NCBI GenBank assembly: GCA_013400115.1 | Contig: VXBP01004359.1 | Span: 62,001 to 126,000, forward strand | Direction: 5' to 3' | From: Rhinopomastus cyanomelas | Lineage: Eukaryota > Chordata > Aves > Bucerotiformes > Rhinopomastidae | DNA length: 64,000 nt | Part shown: in pieces, positions 35,466 to 47,003 of the stretch | Position numbering within the stretch: position 1 is the first letter of the stretch | Layout: each line of letters begins with the position of its first letter | The notes under the pieces: model-generated | Database searches by the model: none | The model's input: the letters and a program-made list of their open reading frames with translations, nothing else | Told to the model about the DNA's origin: nothing | Made by a program: the position numbers and the translations under genes

Positions 35466-36539
35466 TGGCAGACCTTAAGAAAAAAGCTTGATCTGAAGAA
35501 TCTTTGGCACAGACGACAAAGCAAATCTTCAACTCTCTTGGACACTTAATTAATACAAATGTTTATTAGGTAAAGAAAATCTTCATAAAGTAAGCAGTAC
35601 TTACTGGGAAAATATGTGATTTGGGGAGAAAAAGGTGTACTCACTAAAATACAGATTTGTCACTAGTCATCTCCCAAAATAATTTTTAATTTGTATGCCA
35701 TGGATACCAGAAGACATTAGTTGGTCTAATTTCTGTTATTGATGCACCCTATCCAGTGCTGTTTTCATCCTTTGCTGGCTTCAAGCATGGGAAATGATGT
35801 TAGGCAGTTAGTCAGGCAGCAGACTGCCAGGGGAGCACAGTGAATACAGATGAGTTATGTAGCTTGCATAGAAGAAATTGCAGTTGATGCTCATGAAAGT
35901 GTAGGATTGAACAATGGTTGCTGCTGTTGGGGAAAAAAAAGAAAAACACAAAACAAATCAAAACAAGAGAAAAGAGGGGAAAAGGGTAAAGGGCTTTCTG
36001 ATGTTTTCCCCTATTGGCAGCCCTTACACAAAGCTGTTCTCTGGAGGTCCCAGGGTCTGTCTGAAATCTTCCTCATATTTTTTCTTGTTTTCTTTTATTT
36101 CCTTCTGTTTTCTTTTTCCTTCAGAAACCACGTGATTTCTGCATCTTCTGATGTTCTACAACGCTGTAACTTCCATGTCTTAGAAACTTCCTTAGCTATT
36201 CCTTAAGATTTGTGTGAATGACTTGATCTGATCCCTACATTTTATTTCCCAGTATTTTATTTATGTATCTTATGAAGCAGTTAATGGGCTCTGAGATGAC
36301 TACTGTACCTGAAGAGAAAGACCTTGAATTTGTAGCGGATTGTTTTGAGATCTCATTTCTTAATGAAAGTAAAATTTTTTAAAAAAACCTTAAAATTAGA
36401 AATTGCTTGAAAGAATTTCCTAACTGGTACAATTTCATGCATAAGGATATTTTATTCCTGATTGGACTGGATCAATTGCTAGCTTGCTAACATAATGAAA
36501 ACAGCACTAAATGCATCTCTTTTAAATGTGTTTGTAAAT
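35466..36539. other. stretch with adjoining purine-rich and pyrimidine-rich tracts
   Basis: No gene was recognised. A purine tract (about 35,929-35,992) is followed 75 bp later by a pyrimidine tract (about 36,068-36,121) that ends in ttcag, resembling an intron 3' end. A 118-codon frame (35,850-36,206) crosses both and is of low complexity. Confidence 0.4.
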
Positions 36540-36922
36540 CATAGAATTATCCAGGTTGGAAAAGATCTTTAAGACCATTGAATCCAACTGTGTGCCCTTC
36601 AACACCCAAACACTAACTCATCTCTGGAAACATCCTGTCTACCCACTTCTTGAACCCCTCAAGGGGTGGTGTGTCAACCCACCCCCTGGGCAGCCTGTTC
36701 CAAGGCCTCCCCACTCTTTCTGGGAAGAAGTTTTTCCTAAGATCCAGTTTGAACTTCCTCTGGCACAACCTGACCCCATTTCCTCTGGTCCTACTGGTAA
36801 TCACTAGGTAGAAGAGGCCAACCCCCACCTCACTCCAACCTCCTTTCAGGTAGTTGTAGAGAACAGTGAGGTCTCCCCTAAGTCTCCTATTCTCCAGGCT
36901 GAACAAGCCGAGCTTGTCCAAC
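36540..36922 (-). mobile_element. CR1 3' fragment (group C)
   Basis: A 108-codon minus-strand frame (36,613-36,939) reads KLGLFSLENRRLRGDLTVLY, NYLKGGWSEVGVGLFYLV and FKLDLRKNFFPERVGRPWNR. The tail is tagaattatccaggttgga. It stops at 36,922 where a group A tail in the same orientation begins. Confidence 0.93.
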
Positions 36923-37800
36923 ACAGAATCACAGAACATTAGGGATTGGAAGGGACCTCAAAGATCATCCAATCCAATCCACCTGCCACAGCAGGATCAC
37001 CTAGATCAAGTCACACAGAAACATGTCCAGCTGGGTTTTAAACATCTCCAGAGAGGGAGACCCCACAAACCCCCTGGGCAGCCCCTTCCAGTGCCTGTCA
37101 CCCTCACCGTGAAGAAGTTTCTTCTCATATTGATGCTGAAACTCCTATGTTCCAGCTTACACCCTTTGCCCTTCATCCTATAATTGGATGCCACTGAGCA
37201 GAGCCTGGATCCATCATCCTGACCTGTGCCCTTTCCATATTTATAAATGCTTAGGGGATCACCTCTCAGTCTCCTTTTTTCCAAGCTAAAGAGACCCAGC
37301 TCCTCATCAGGACAATGGTCTGCTTCCTTAATCATCTTTGTGGTTCTGCGCTGGACTCTCTCCAGCAGGTCTGTGTTGTTCTTGAAACGAGGGGTCCAGA
37401 AATGGACACAATATTCCAGATGTGGTCTCAGCAGGGCAGAGTAGAGGGGGAGAAGAACCTCACTTGATCTTCTTGGCCACAAAGGCACATTGCTGGCTCA
37501 TGGTCATCCTGCTTTCCACCAGAACCTCCAGGTCCCTTTCTCCCACACTGCTCTCCAACAAGTCAGTTCCGAACCTGTACAGGTACCTTGGGTTTTTCTT
37601 GCCTAAATGCCAGACTCTACACTAGCCTTGTTATAGTTCATTCAATGTCTCCTCGCCCAACTCTCCAGCCTGTCCACGTCCTGCTGGATGGCAGCACAGC
37701 CTGCTGGGGTGTTGATCACTCCTCCCAGCTTTTTGTCATCAGCAGACTTGCTGACAGTGCACTCTAATCCCTCATCCAGGTCATTAATGAATATATTGAA
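36923..37800 (-). mobile_element. CR1 fragment with RT motif C (group A), 880 bp
   Basis: Complete 3' UTR and tail. A 160-codon minus-strand frame (37,006-37,488) is the longest sense ORF2 remnant: PLYSALLRPHLEYCVHFWTP, LLERVQRRTTKMIKEADHCP, LGLFSLEKRRLRGD. Further upstream, motif C reads SADDK instead of FADDT (near 37,735-37,750). It ends at the LFNIFINDL region near 37,800. A 9-bp loss near 37,300 removes part of the ERLREL motif. Confidence 0.95.
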
Positions 37801-38895
37801 TGTGTATTTATTCTGTAAGGAATATGTCCTGCTGTCCATATAACTAGCAATTGATTAATTCCCTTTCCAGCCTTCTAACTTTTTACCTGGGTGCATAATT
37901 TCTGCTTCTCTTTTCTACAACCTACTGGAACTTCAATACAGAGTGACTGGAAGCTTAAAAGTTCACATTTACTCTCAAGAGCAGGGGCCAGGAGGGCTTC
38001 CCTGTGTTCTCCTGATGAAGTATTTCACAGTCTGTTTATTCCGATGAGTATGAAGTTACATCACACCGCTACTGCTGTGCACAGTGGGATAATGAAGCAT
38101 CTATATGGTATGAGTGTCTTTTTTGGGACTTCTCAATGAACCATTTAAAGTGATGGAGGATATGAAGAGACAAATATTCCGGGATGCCTCTCTGGAATAT
38201 GACCACTCCTGTCTATTTTAAGGTAAATCATTTACTTAGGCTACTCAAATAGTGACTGTATTTCTTAAGCTCTGCCAGTAGGGCTCTCTCTTGCATTATA
38301 TTTGAATTCAATCAAGACATTTTAATTTTGTGCATATAGTCCCCTTTACTAGGCAACTTTAAGCCTGAAATGATAGATCACTACTCCTATTTATGGAACC
38401 TATTAGTCAAAGAATTAGAAAGCATTTGTAGACAGAGTTCCTGTAGGAAGATGTTTCTAAGATAGTTCTTTTTAATGTCATTTGATTCTTGTTTAGTGAA
38501 AAAGTTGTATTTAAACCCTGCACCACAAAGTGGTTCACTCCTACCCCTGGGGCAGGATAAAAAGGCTTTAGTGTGGAGACAAAGGACAGGGAGGGCTCAC
38601 TCACTAATTGTGGTTATGGGTAAAAGACAGACTCACCTTGGGGATGGGTAAATTTAGACAATAAAACCTGTCACTAATGGGACAGGGAGAGATACAGGTG
38701 GTTCTTAAAAGCACCTTTCCCCCCACCTCTCCTTTCTGTTTTAGGACAAGGCTTGTGTAGAGAGCTTTGCTTTGTATCTTACAATTTCTTATAGAAAGAA
38801 ACTCAAGCCAGTGTACAGTCCCACATTCTGAACGATTAGTGATCAGGATGATACCCATAACAAAAACCACCTAGACCCTTAAGAAGATCAAGTTT
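37801..38895. other. non-repeat stretch, no gene seen
   Basis: It contains an unrecognised 88-codon antisense frame (38,604-38,870) and an 82-codon frame (37,891-38,139). Confidence 0.45.
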
Positions 38896-39330
38896 ACGTG
38901 TAACAGTGTGCATCACCTCCCACCAACACGACCCTTATCTCCTGTACTCTATTTCCAAGCTGACAATGCAATAGTGATGCTTTTGGGTGTGGTGATTGGA
39001 TGCTGATCAATACGGATGCAGAGGAATTAGATAACAGTACAACAGCTGAGGGTTAACATGAGTAATAAGCTCAAGTGCAAGTATGGTATGTAAATATGAC
39101 TGTAAGTCAACCATCTTACCCCCATAAATAGTGGGCAGCCAAAGAGTCCTTCAAGCTCTCCTGCAGGGCAGCTGGCTGCACCCTGGGATCTCCCTTTGGA
39201 CAGGGATATCTCTCAAGGACAGTCTTTGAGACAGAGAGATTCCTTACCACAACAGACCCTCAGTAAGTGACTAACAGAGTGCAAAACTTGGAAGCACGAT
39301 GAAGGTAATATTAAAGATCAGCTATGCATG
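38896..39330 (+). mobile_element. LTR-like segment (uncertain)
   Basis: Features suggesting an LTR: a TATA-like ataaata at 39,124-39,130, a compact promoter-proximal region (gtgggcagcc, ctgcagggcagctggctgca), paired gggatctccc/gggatatctc words near 39,185-39,212, and a GTAAGT donor-like word at 39,263-39,268. No paired LTR, target duplication or retroviral reading frame was found; both ends are guesses. Confidence 0.28.
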
Positions 39331-39664
39331 TACAATCTTTTAAGTGCGAGCGTATCCTGACGGCTTTGTCAGACCTTGCCCTCCATGCAGTACAGAAGCC
39401 AGTGCCCCTCACCACTGGATCTTGGGAAAAACTCACATTTGCTGTTAAAACTTTGTTAAATCACTGGTTTATATAGTGAAATACAGTTACTTCTCTCTTG
39501 TGAGTGAAGCACATCATTATCTCTGTGACACTGTGTGTGAAGGAAGTTTGTATGTGATCTATTACAGCAGCGTGATGCTTACAGTTTGACGGTCTCAGCT
39601 GCTATCTACCTGAGGGTGTTAAGAGAGCTGGCTGATGTGTTACGAGGCTGTTCTCTGTAATATT
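39331..39664. other. stretch between LTR-like segment and old CR1
   Basis: No gene or repeat was recognised. It could be a continuation of the upstream LTR-like segment. Confidence 0.35.
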
Positions 39665-40787
39665 TAAGGGGCATTTCAGAAGACTGAAAGAAGGCTAATG
39701 CCACCTGCACCTACAAGAAGGTTTTAAAGGAGGATACAGGAAACGTTAGGCCCATCAAAGACTCCAGCTTTGGTCCTTGGACAGGTATAGAATGCATTCT
39801 CCTGAGGACTATCATGAGTCAAATGAATAAACAGCTCTTTTTCACACTGGCAACCTGCCATAAGTGGGGTCCACAGGTATTGATATTGGGTCTAACACTG
39901 CTTAAAATCTTGTAAGTGATGTTATGGGATCAAGTGTACCCTGGTGATGTTTGCTGATAATAGCAAACTTGATGGGTAAGTAAATGCTTCGGAAGGGAGA
40001 GTTACTCTACAGAAAGATATAGATAGGTTGGAAAAGTGGACTAACAAAACCTGATACAAGTCATCAAAGACAAGTGTAAGGCCTTCCACCCAGAAAAACC
40101 TAATCCAGCACAGACTGGACTAGAGAAGAGCTCTGTAGAAAGGGACCTGAGGGTCCTGGTGGATTACAAGCTCAATATGTGTTGCCACAGCAAAGTAAAC
40201 CACAGGGTGCTGGGTTGTATCAACAAGGGCATCACCAGCAGCAACGAAGTCATTATGTCACTTTACTCAACACTTGTTGGGCCACATCTATAATACTGTG
40301 TTCAGTTTTGGTGCCCCACACCTAAACAGGTGTGGATGGGCTGGAGAGGGTCCAGAGAAGAGCCACGAAGGTGACAAAAGAAGTGGGAAGTCTGACAGTT
40401 TGACTTGTTCAGCCCTGAAAAAGAAGGTCTAGGGAATAATTTATCACCATGTTCTATTATTTAAAGGGTGATTACAAGGAAGAGGGAGACTCCATTTTTC
40501 CAAGGACTCACATTGATAAAAGCAGAGGTAATAGTTACAAGGTAGTCTTGGGGAGATTCCAATTTAATTAGATAGTCCTGGAGGTTCCAATTTTTTTCAC
40601 AGTAAAAACAATGAGGCATTGGCATAATTTTCCCACTGAAGTGCTGGTTGCATCAACACTAGACACCTTTATGTTTTGGTTAGACAGGATGCTGATCCAT
40701 CTTGTCTACACTGTGCTTTTGCCAAGAAAGTTTGGGACAGACGATAGTTGAGGTCCCTTCCAACCTGGTGTTCTATGATTCTCTGAC
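39665..40787 (+). mobile_element. old CR1 fragment (group F), 1.1 kb
   Basis: It starts in the RT region (aagaaggctaatgccacctg, ggatacaggaaacgttaggc, corresponding to the CR1 palm-proximal block). Motif C is degraded to FADNS (about 39,949-39,963). It continues through agaaagggacctgagggtcc, gttgggccacatctataata and agagggtccagagaagagcc to a 3' end gttgaggtcccttccaacct and tctatgattctctga. Dense stops and frameshifts with no frame over 60 codons: the most decayed long copy. Confidence 0.9.
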
Positions 40788-41049
40788 TCTTCCAAGAAGT
40801 TAAGGCTCCTACAGAACATGTACGCTGTCTGTATGCTTTCTCAGTAAGTAATACCTTGAAAATTGTTTTCCAGAACAGTTAGTAACCTCAGAAATATTAC
40901 CTACCTCTTTACACACCAAAAATGAGATGAGATGATTCTACCTTCCAGTTCCTTTGGAAATGTTCCATTTTATCTCTAGCAGATGTGTGTAACCGTTAGT
41001 ACCCAAAGTGTTGATAACTTCAGAAACATTACCGTGATCTAACTGTAAA

Positions 41050-41697
41050 ATAAGATGACCATGAGCCAGCAATGTGCCCTTGTGGCCAAGAAGGCAAATG
41101 GCATCCTGGGGTGGATTAGAAGGAGAGTGGTTAGTAGATCAAGAGAGGTTCTCCTCCCCTCTATTCTGCCCTGCTGAGGCTGCATCTGGAATATCATGTC
41201 CAGTTCTGGACCTCTCAGTTTCAGAAGGACACAAAACTGCTGGAGAGAGTCCAACACAGAGACACAAAGATGATGAAGAGAGTGGAGCATCTCTCTAAAG
41301 GGGAAAGGCTGAGGGAGCTGTGTCTCTTCAGCTTGCAAAAAAGGAGACTGAAGGATGACCCCATTAATGTTGATAAATATGGATAGGGCGGGTGTCGGGA
41401 GGATGGAGCCAGGCTCTGCTCAGTGACATCCAATGATAGGACAAGGGCTAATGGATGTGAGCTGGAACATAGGAGGTTCCACATAAACATAAACTTCTTC
41501 ATGGTAAGGGTGACAGAGCACTGGAATGGGCTGCCCAGAGAGTTTGTGGAGGAGTCTTCTCTGGAGATGTTTAAAACCTGCCTGGACGTGTTCCTGTGCA
41601 ACTTGGTCTAGGTGATCCTGCTGTGGCAGAGGGATTGGATTGGATGATCTTTCAAGGTCCCTTCCAATCTCTAATGCTCTGTGGTTCTTTGATTCAT
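41050..41697 (+). mobile_element. CR1 3' fragment (group A), inverted partner of 42,546-43,097
   Basis: From ccatgagccagcaatgtgcc through a decayed RPHLEY block and lcSlqKKRRLKDD-like sequence (cttcagcttgcaaaaaagga) to HWNGLPREFVEESSLEMFKT and CLDVFLCNLV, then the group A UTR and a short, atypical tail (tctgtggttctttgattc). It shares private variants with the minus-strand copy 850 bp downstream, such as gcatctctctaaagg and agtccaacacagagacacaa. Confidence 0.94.
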
Positions 41698-42545
41698 GTA
41701 AGGTAAAAGAGTCATAGCAGACATAATGACAGAGTACCATGAGTAGATAATAACTTCAGAATAGCTGCAGTGATTCGCTTTAGCTCAAGCTTTTGTATAA
41801 ATACATTTTATGGGCTCGTGGAATTTGAAGAGTCACTGTGATAGTGCTTTTTTGCAGGCAGGCTTGCCTTGTTTGTTACTCTTCTGTAGTTATTTTTGAA
41901 AATCATTTACCTGAATTATGCTAGTTAGTGATGCAAACATTCAGAATTGTCGAAGAGTGCCCTTCATAAGCTTTTCTCTGTTTTCTTTTTATGGGCCACA
42001 TGCATCACAATTAGTACTTAACAGGGTTTAGTTGTTGCATTTATTCCAGTGTAATAAAAAGAGCTTTCAGTATGGAACTTTACAGGAGTAATTTTCAGAC
42101 CTGGTCACCGGTTCTTGTTCTACTTTACAATTCTATTTATACCCCTAGAAGGTCTTAGAAGAAATTTCAGAAATTTCAACAACCAATCAGGGGCTTAGTT
42201 AGGAATTTAAGCAATTAGTTTTCAAAGTCTGAGACTGCAGACTTCCATAGAGCTACGTATGTTAACTGCATATCACAGTAACCAATCACTCAAGATTCAG
42301 CTCACCTAATTTAGATTAATTATGTATTAGATTAGAAAGTGATTCAGAGCACACAATAAGATCGATATCATCTCGGTAGTTTCTCACTTTTTCTGTTGGC
42401 TGAAGACAGAACCTAGATGGCTGCCTCTGAGGCAACTCAAGATAAAAGAGATTAATCCTTTCTTAAGTGACTGTATTCTGAGTAAATTTAAACACTGGAA
42501 GTACATGTCAAAGTTTCTTTTAACGGAACAGGGTAAATGAATATT
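41698..42545. other. spacer of the inverted CR1 pair, no gene seen
   Basis: AT-rich, without recognisable features. It would form the loop if the two flanking inverted CR1 copies paired. Confidence 0.45.
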
Positions 42546-43097
42546 GAATCATGGAATCACAGAATGTTAGGGATTGGAAGGGACCTTGAAAGGTCATCCG
42601 ATCCAATCCCCCTGCCGCAGCGGGATACTCACCCTAGAAGAAGTTGCACAGGAACATGTCCAGGCAGGTTTTCGATGTCTCCACAGAAGGAGACTCCAAA
42701 ACCTCCTTGGGTAGCCATTCCAGTACTCTGTCATCCTCACCATAAAGAAGTCCCTTCTCATACTGATGTGGAATTTCCTTTGTTCCAGTTTACACCCATT
42801 GCCCCTTGTCCAATCACTGGATGACACTGAGCAGAGCCTGGCTCCATCCTCCCAACACCTAACCTTCCATATTTATCAACAGTAATGAGGTCACCCTTCA
42901 GTCTCCTTTTTTGCAAGCTGAAGAGACACAGCTCCCTCAGCCTTTCCTCCTTAGAGAGATGCTCCACTCTCTTCATCATCTTTGTGTCTCTGTGCTGGAC
43001 TCTCTCCAGCAGTTTTGTGTCCTTCTGGAACTGAGAGGTCCAGAACTGGACATGATATTCCAGATGTGGTCTCATCAGGGCAGAACAGAGCCAAGCC
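42546..43097 (-). mobile_element. CR1 3' fragment (group A), inverted partner of 41,050-41,697
   Basis: Minus-strand frame 42,758-43,099 reads LMRPHLEYHVQFWTSQFQKD, TKLLERVQHRDTKMMKRVEH and LSKEERLRELCLFSLQKRRL. The tail gaatcatggaatcacagaat is well preserved. It is 5'-truncated just upstream of the RPHLEY motif. The ELCLFSLQK variant (usual ELGLFSLEK) is shared with the partner copy. Confidence 0.95.
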
Positions 43098-44010
43098 ATA
43101 TGTTAATTGTGAATCACCGTATATTCTGAAGAATCTTAATTCTTTGTCTTTTCTTTTATTAACTTGTTAAAGTTTATATCTTCAACCAAGATGAAAAAAA
43201 TGATAAAATACTGATAGAAAGGCTATTATTGCAGAACTTCTAGCTGCAGATGGGCCCTGAGCACACACATTAGTCTTCTATTATTATTATTTCATTAAGT
43301 GGATTTTTAAAACAATTTAGGCTTCTCAGAGTTTTTCTAATTTTGTTTCTCAACAAAACCAAAATGGAGTGCATCTTGCCTTGTGGCTGTCTACCATGGA
43401 ATAATGAACATAGGCTGAAAGGCATCGTTCGAAATGAGGTGACATGTAAGTCACGCTATAAAGTACCAGGCAGCACTAGCAGGAGCTAATTATGTGAGAG
43501 TTCAGACACTGTACTAAAAATTTTCCCCTCTTCTCACAAGTGCTGCCCAGTGCTAGGATTCATTTGTGATTCTTTAGTTCATTTTTACAAAACCCAATAT
43601 GCTGTATGGAAGAGTGTGAAGACAAATCCCAACAGAAATCCCACAGCATATTTAATTTCAGATACCAGTCTTCTTTATTAAGTATCAAAGTCATTTATAA
43701 AGGCTGTTGTTGAAAAAATAATATAACCATTATTTAAAAGAATACATGGAGAACCAAAAGTCAACCAACTGAAACTAGCGTAAGAAACATTAAATATATA
43801 ATTTCTTCTCTTAATATTTATTGCAATTAGTTAGCTTCATGGCTACATTTTATGTTGTGGATCTTTATATTGATATAATTAGATGTATGGATTGATATAT
43901 CTTTGTATATAAATCAATATGTATTTGACTAAATCCATTTTCATTCAGTAACCGTTTACATTTGCAAAACATGTTTAGAGGACTGCTGCAAATTACAGAG
44001 GAGATAGAAG
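43098..44010. other. AT-rich stretch, no gene seen
   Basis: Only short frames. A TAT/ATT-rich part lies at about 43,790-43,930. Confidence 0.5.
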
Positions 44011-44632
44011 GAGGCTGAATATGAGCCAGCAGTGTGCCCAGGTGGACAAGAAGGCAAATGGCATCCTATCTTGTATTAGAAACTGTGTGGAGGAGTAGGG
44101 AGGTGATTGTCCCCCTCTACTCAGCACTGGTGAGGCTGCACATGGAGTACTGGGTCCAGTTTTGGGCACCTTAGTACAAGGAAGATATCGAGGTGCTGGA
44201 GCAAGTGCAGAGGAAGGCAATGAAGCTGGTGAAGGTCCTGGAGAATAAATCTTATGAGGAGATATTGACAGAGCTGGGGCTCTTCAATTTGAGGAGGAGG
44301 AGGCTAAGGAAAGGCCTCATTGCTCTTTACAATTATCTGAAAGGAAATTGCAGAGACGTTGGTGCTGGTCTCTTCTCACAGGTAATTAGCAACAGAACCA
44401 GAGGGAAGGGCTTCAGGCTTCAACAGGGTAGGTTTAGAAATCAGGAAAAAATTCTTCCTGGAAGGAGTGGTCAGGCACTGGAATGGTCTGCCCAGGGTGG
44501 TGGTTGAGTTGCCATCTCTGGATGTGTTTAAAAGTTGCTTAGGTGTAGTGTTGGGGAAACTGATTTAGGTTTTGTTGTTTGGACTCAGTGATCCCAAGGG
44601 TCTTTTCCAACCTGAATGATTCTATGATTTAT
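44011..44632 (+). mobile_element. CR1 3' fragment (group C), 620 bp
   Basis: Starts at gctgaatatgagccagcagt, passes gctgcacatggagtactggg, and has a 104-codon frame (44,193-44,507): LEQVQRKAMKLVKVLENKSY, ELGLFNLRRRRLRKGLIALY, NYLKGNCRDVGAGLFSQVIS. The 3' UTR is atcccaagggtcttttccaa and the tail attctatgattta. It is the best reference for what is missing from the deleted copy at 17,096. Confidence 0.94.
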
Positions 44633-45718
44633 GACTGTAAGGCAGAGAATGCCTACGCCAATTTTTTACCCTTTTGCTTTTTAGTTGTTTTTGCTTTGCT
44701 GTGTGTTTGTTTAATTTTTTAAAAAAGCCTTTATGTGGTGGAATTGAACCTGGAATATGGTCATAATTTTTTTCAGTGAAATCATGATCATTTCTTTTAC
44801 TGCCAGAAATGTGCACATGAGTGATATTTGTGTTAAAAATATTGTTGTAGAAATGGGGTCCATGAGCGATTAGCATGATTTAGTTTGACATCTGCACACA
44901 ACCTTAATAAGATGTTTTCTACCACTAGGGATCCATTTATTGATAGACTGCTTTTCTCTCTTTTTTTCCCCTGAACCTTTCTCTGAAGGGTTTGCAACTG
45001 CAGCAGAAAGACAAGCAAACCCTTAATACCACAAAAAATGTTCAGCATCAGGAAACTCTGTTTAGTTGTTGAATAAGTGATATAAAGCCAGCATTTAAAC
45101 AAAGCTTTAAACAGTTGGAAATATAAAATTGTGGCTGAATTTTCATGGTTTTAAGCACAATGATAAGGTCACTACTGTGATATTGTTGACTCTCCAGGTC
45201 ACCTTACAGCTTCTCGTAAGGATTTAAATTCATGCATAATTGCTTTCAGGGCTGTTGCTGTAGTAAATATTTTCAGTTGTATCAAGGTAGTGGAAATCCT
45301 GCTTTAGAGACTACATTGCTTTCCACTTTGTCCATGGCCTTCCTCTTTCTTATTCCTAGCACTTCAAATCTCAAAGTTGATCCCAACTTAAGGCAGACCA
45401 TCCCAGAGTGTCAACATGAAGAAAACAATCATTCAGGTGATAGGGAAAAAGCCCCCTACCAAGTCCAAACTCCAGAATCCCAGGAATGGTCTATAAAAAG
45501 AATATAAAGACTAGATTGAAGAGAGAGAAGAACAAAAAGGTAACTAGGAGAAAATTGATTTATTTTTCTACGACCCCTAAAACAAAGTATTTTGAGAAAT
45601 TCATTAATTATTCTTCAACTGAAAGTCTAAACTTTTATGTAAATTGAGGTTTTTGTAGGTTAAGCCTATTTATAACCTTGCTAAACAAAAGCTATGACCA
45701 ATGAATTCTCTGAATAAG
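44633..45718. other. AT-rich stretch, no gene seen
   Basis: Frames of 84-91 codons at 44,622-44,876 (-), 44,833-45,102 (-) and 45,232-45,507 (+) are unrecognised and not mutually consistent with a gene. Confidence 0.5.
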
Positions 45719-46267
45719 TGTGGTGGTTTGATCCCCAGCCAGCTACTCTCTCACCAGCCCCTCTCTTCAGCAGGGTAAAGGAGGACAATAAAATGGAAAA
45801 GCTTGTATGTCAAGATACAGACAGGGAGATGATTTACCAGTTACTGTCATGAGCAAAGCAGTTGACTTGGGAAAAGTTAATTTATTGCCAAATACAATAG
45901 AGTTGGATTATGAAAATAGTAAGAACTAAAACCCTTTCCCAAGACTAACCTTTCCTTTTTCCCAGGCACATCTTCACTTCTTCACTCCTTCACTCCTGAC
46001 TCCTTTACCACCTTTAGTCTGAGCAGCACGAAGGGAATGGGGAGGGGGAATTCTCCTCATTCTTCCTCCCTAAGTCATATTTTGCCTTTTCTTGAATGTG
46101 TTTTTACATTCGAGGTGCCCCAGCCTCGACTGAAGGGCTTATGTCCTTTGGTGGCCATTGGAGCCAGCTAGAGTGAACTGTGTCCAGCATAGGACAGCCC
46201 ACATTCTCACAAAGATCACCCCTGAAGCCCCTCACTGTCAAAACCTTGACACACACACACCCTCCCA
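45719..46267 (-). mobile_element. solo LTR of avian ERVL type
   Basis: Both ends follow the known avian ERVL LTR (plus-strand start tgtggtggtttgatccccag, end aaaaccttgacacacac). Internal blocks also match that family: agacagggagatgatttacc, ttactgtcatgagcaaagca, gttgacttgggaaaagttaa. The polyadenylation signal AATAAA lies on the minus strand (45,881-45,886), which fixes the orientation. At about 550 bp it is shorter than typical members because the central tandem-like region is missing. No internal viral genes are attached, as expected after LTR-LTR recombination. Exact ends and target duplication are unclear. Confidence 0.8.
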
Positions 46268-46331
46268 GTATCTTGACTTTCTCTGTAGTTGCCTGCTTTG
46301 CTTCATTATGTTGTGCTGGTAGTACAAAGTT

Positions 46332-46640
46332 GCTTTGTCAAGCAAATGCGCAAACCTGATCCTGGGCTGCATCAGAAGTGTGGCCAGTAGGTCGAGGGAG
46401 GTGATTCTCCCCCTTCACTCCGCTCTTGTGAGACCCCACCTGGAGCACTGCGTCCAGTTCTGGATCCCTTATTACAAGAAGGAAGTGGACGTACTGGAGC
46501 AAGTGCAGAGGAGGGCCATGAGGATGATCAGAGGGCTGGAGCACCTCTGCTATGAGGCCAGACTGAGAGAGTTGGGGCTGTTCAGTCTGGAGAAGGGAAG
46601 GCTCCGAAGTGACCTTATTGTGGCCTTCCACAATATCTTG
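46332..46640 (+). mobile_element. CR1 ORF2 segment lacking a 3' end
   Basis: The open frame from 46,335 reads LGCIRSVASRSREVILPLHS, ALVRPHLEHCVQFWIPYYKK, VDVLEQVQRRAMRMIRGLEH and LGLFSLEKGRLRSDLIVAFH. The segment stops at about 46,640 and is followed directly by a second CR1 of another group, whose sequence restarts at an earlier ORF2 position. Without a 3' UTR this piece cannot be an independent intact insertion. Confidence 0.92.
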
Positions 46641-47003
46641 CTCTGGAATATTGTGTCCAGTTCTGGGCCCGTCACTTCCAGAAGGACACAGAACTGCTTG
46701 AGAGAATCCAACGTGGAGCCACAAAGATGATGAAGACAGAGGAACAACTCCCTGATAAGGAAAGCCTGAGGGAGCCGGGTTTCTTCAGCTTGGAAAAAAG
46801 GAGACTGATGGGTGACCCCTTTAATGTTGATAAATATGGAAAAGGTGGGTGTCAGGAGGATGGAGCCAGGCTCTGCTTAGTGGCATCCAGTGATAGGACA
46901 AGGGGCAATGGGTGTGAGCTGGAGCAGAGGAGGCTCTGCATAAATATGAGAAGGATGATCTTTCAAGGTCCCTTCCAATCCTGAACGTACTGTGATTCTG
47001 TGT
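46641..47003 (+). mobile_element. CR1 3' fragment (group A) with internal deletion
   Basis: Starts at ctctggaatattgtgtccag, continues through EEQLPDKESLREPGFFSLEK and RRLMGDPFNVDKYGK, and jumps at about 46,955 from tgcataaatatgagaagg to atgatctttcaaggtccctt. About 170 bp is lost compared with the copy at 41,050. The tail is tgtgattctgtg. Confidence 0.92.
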
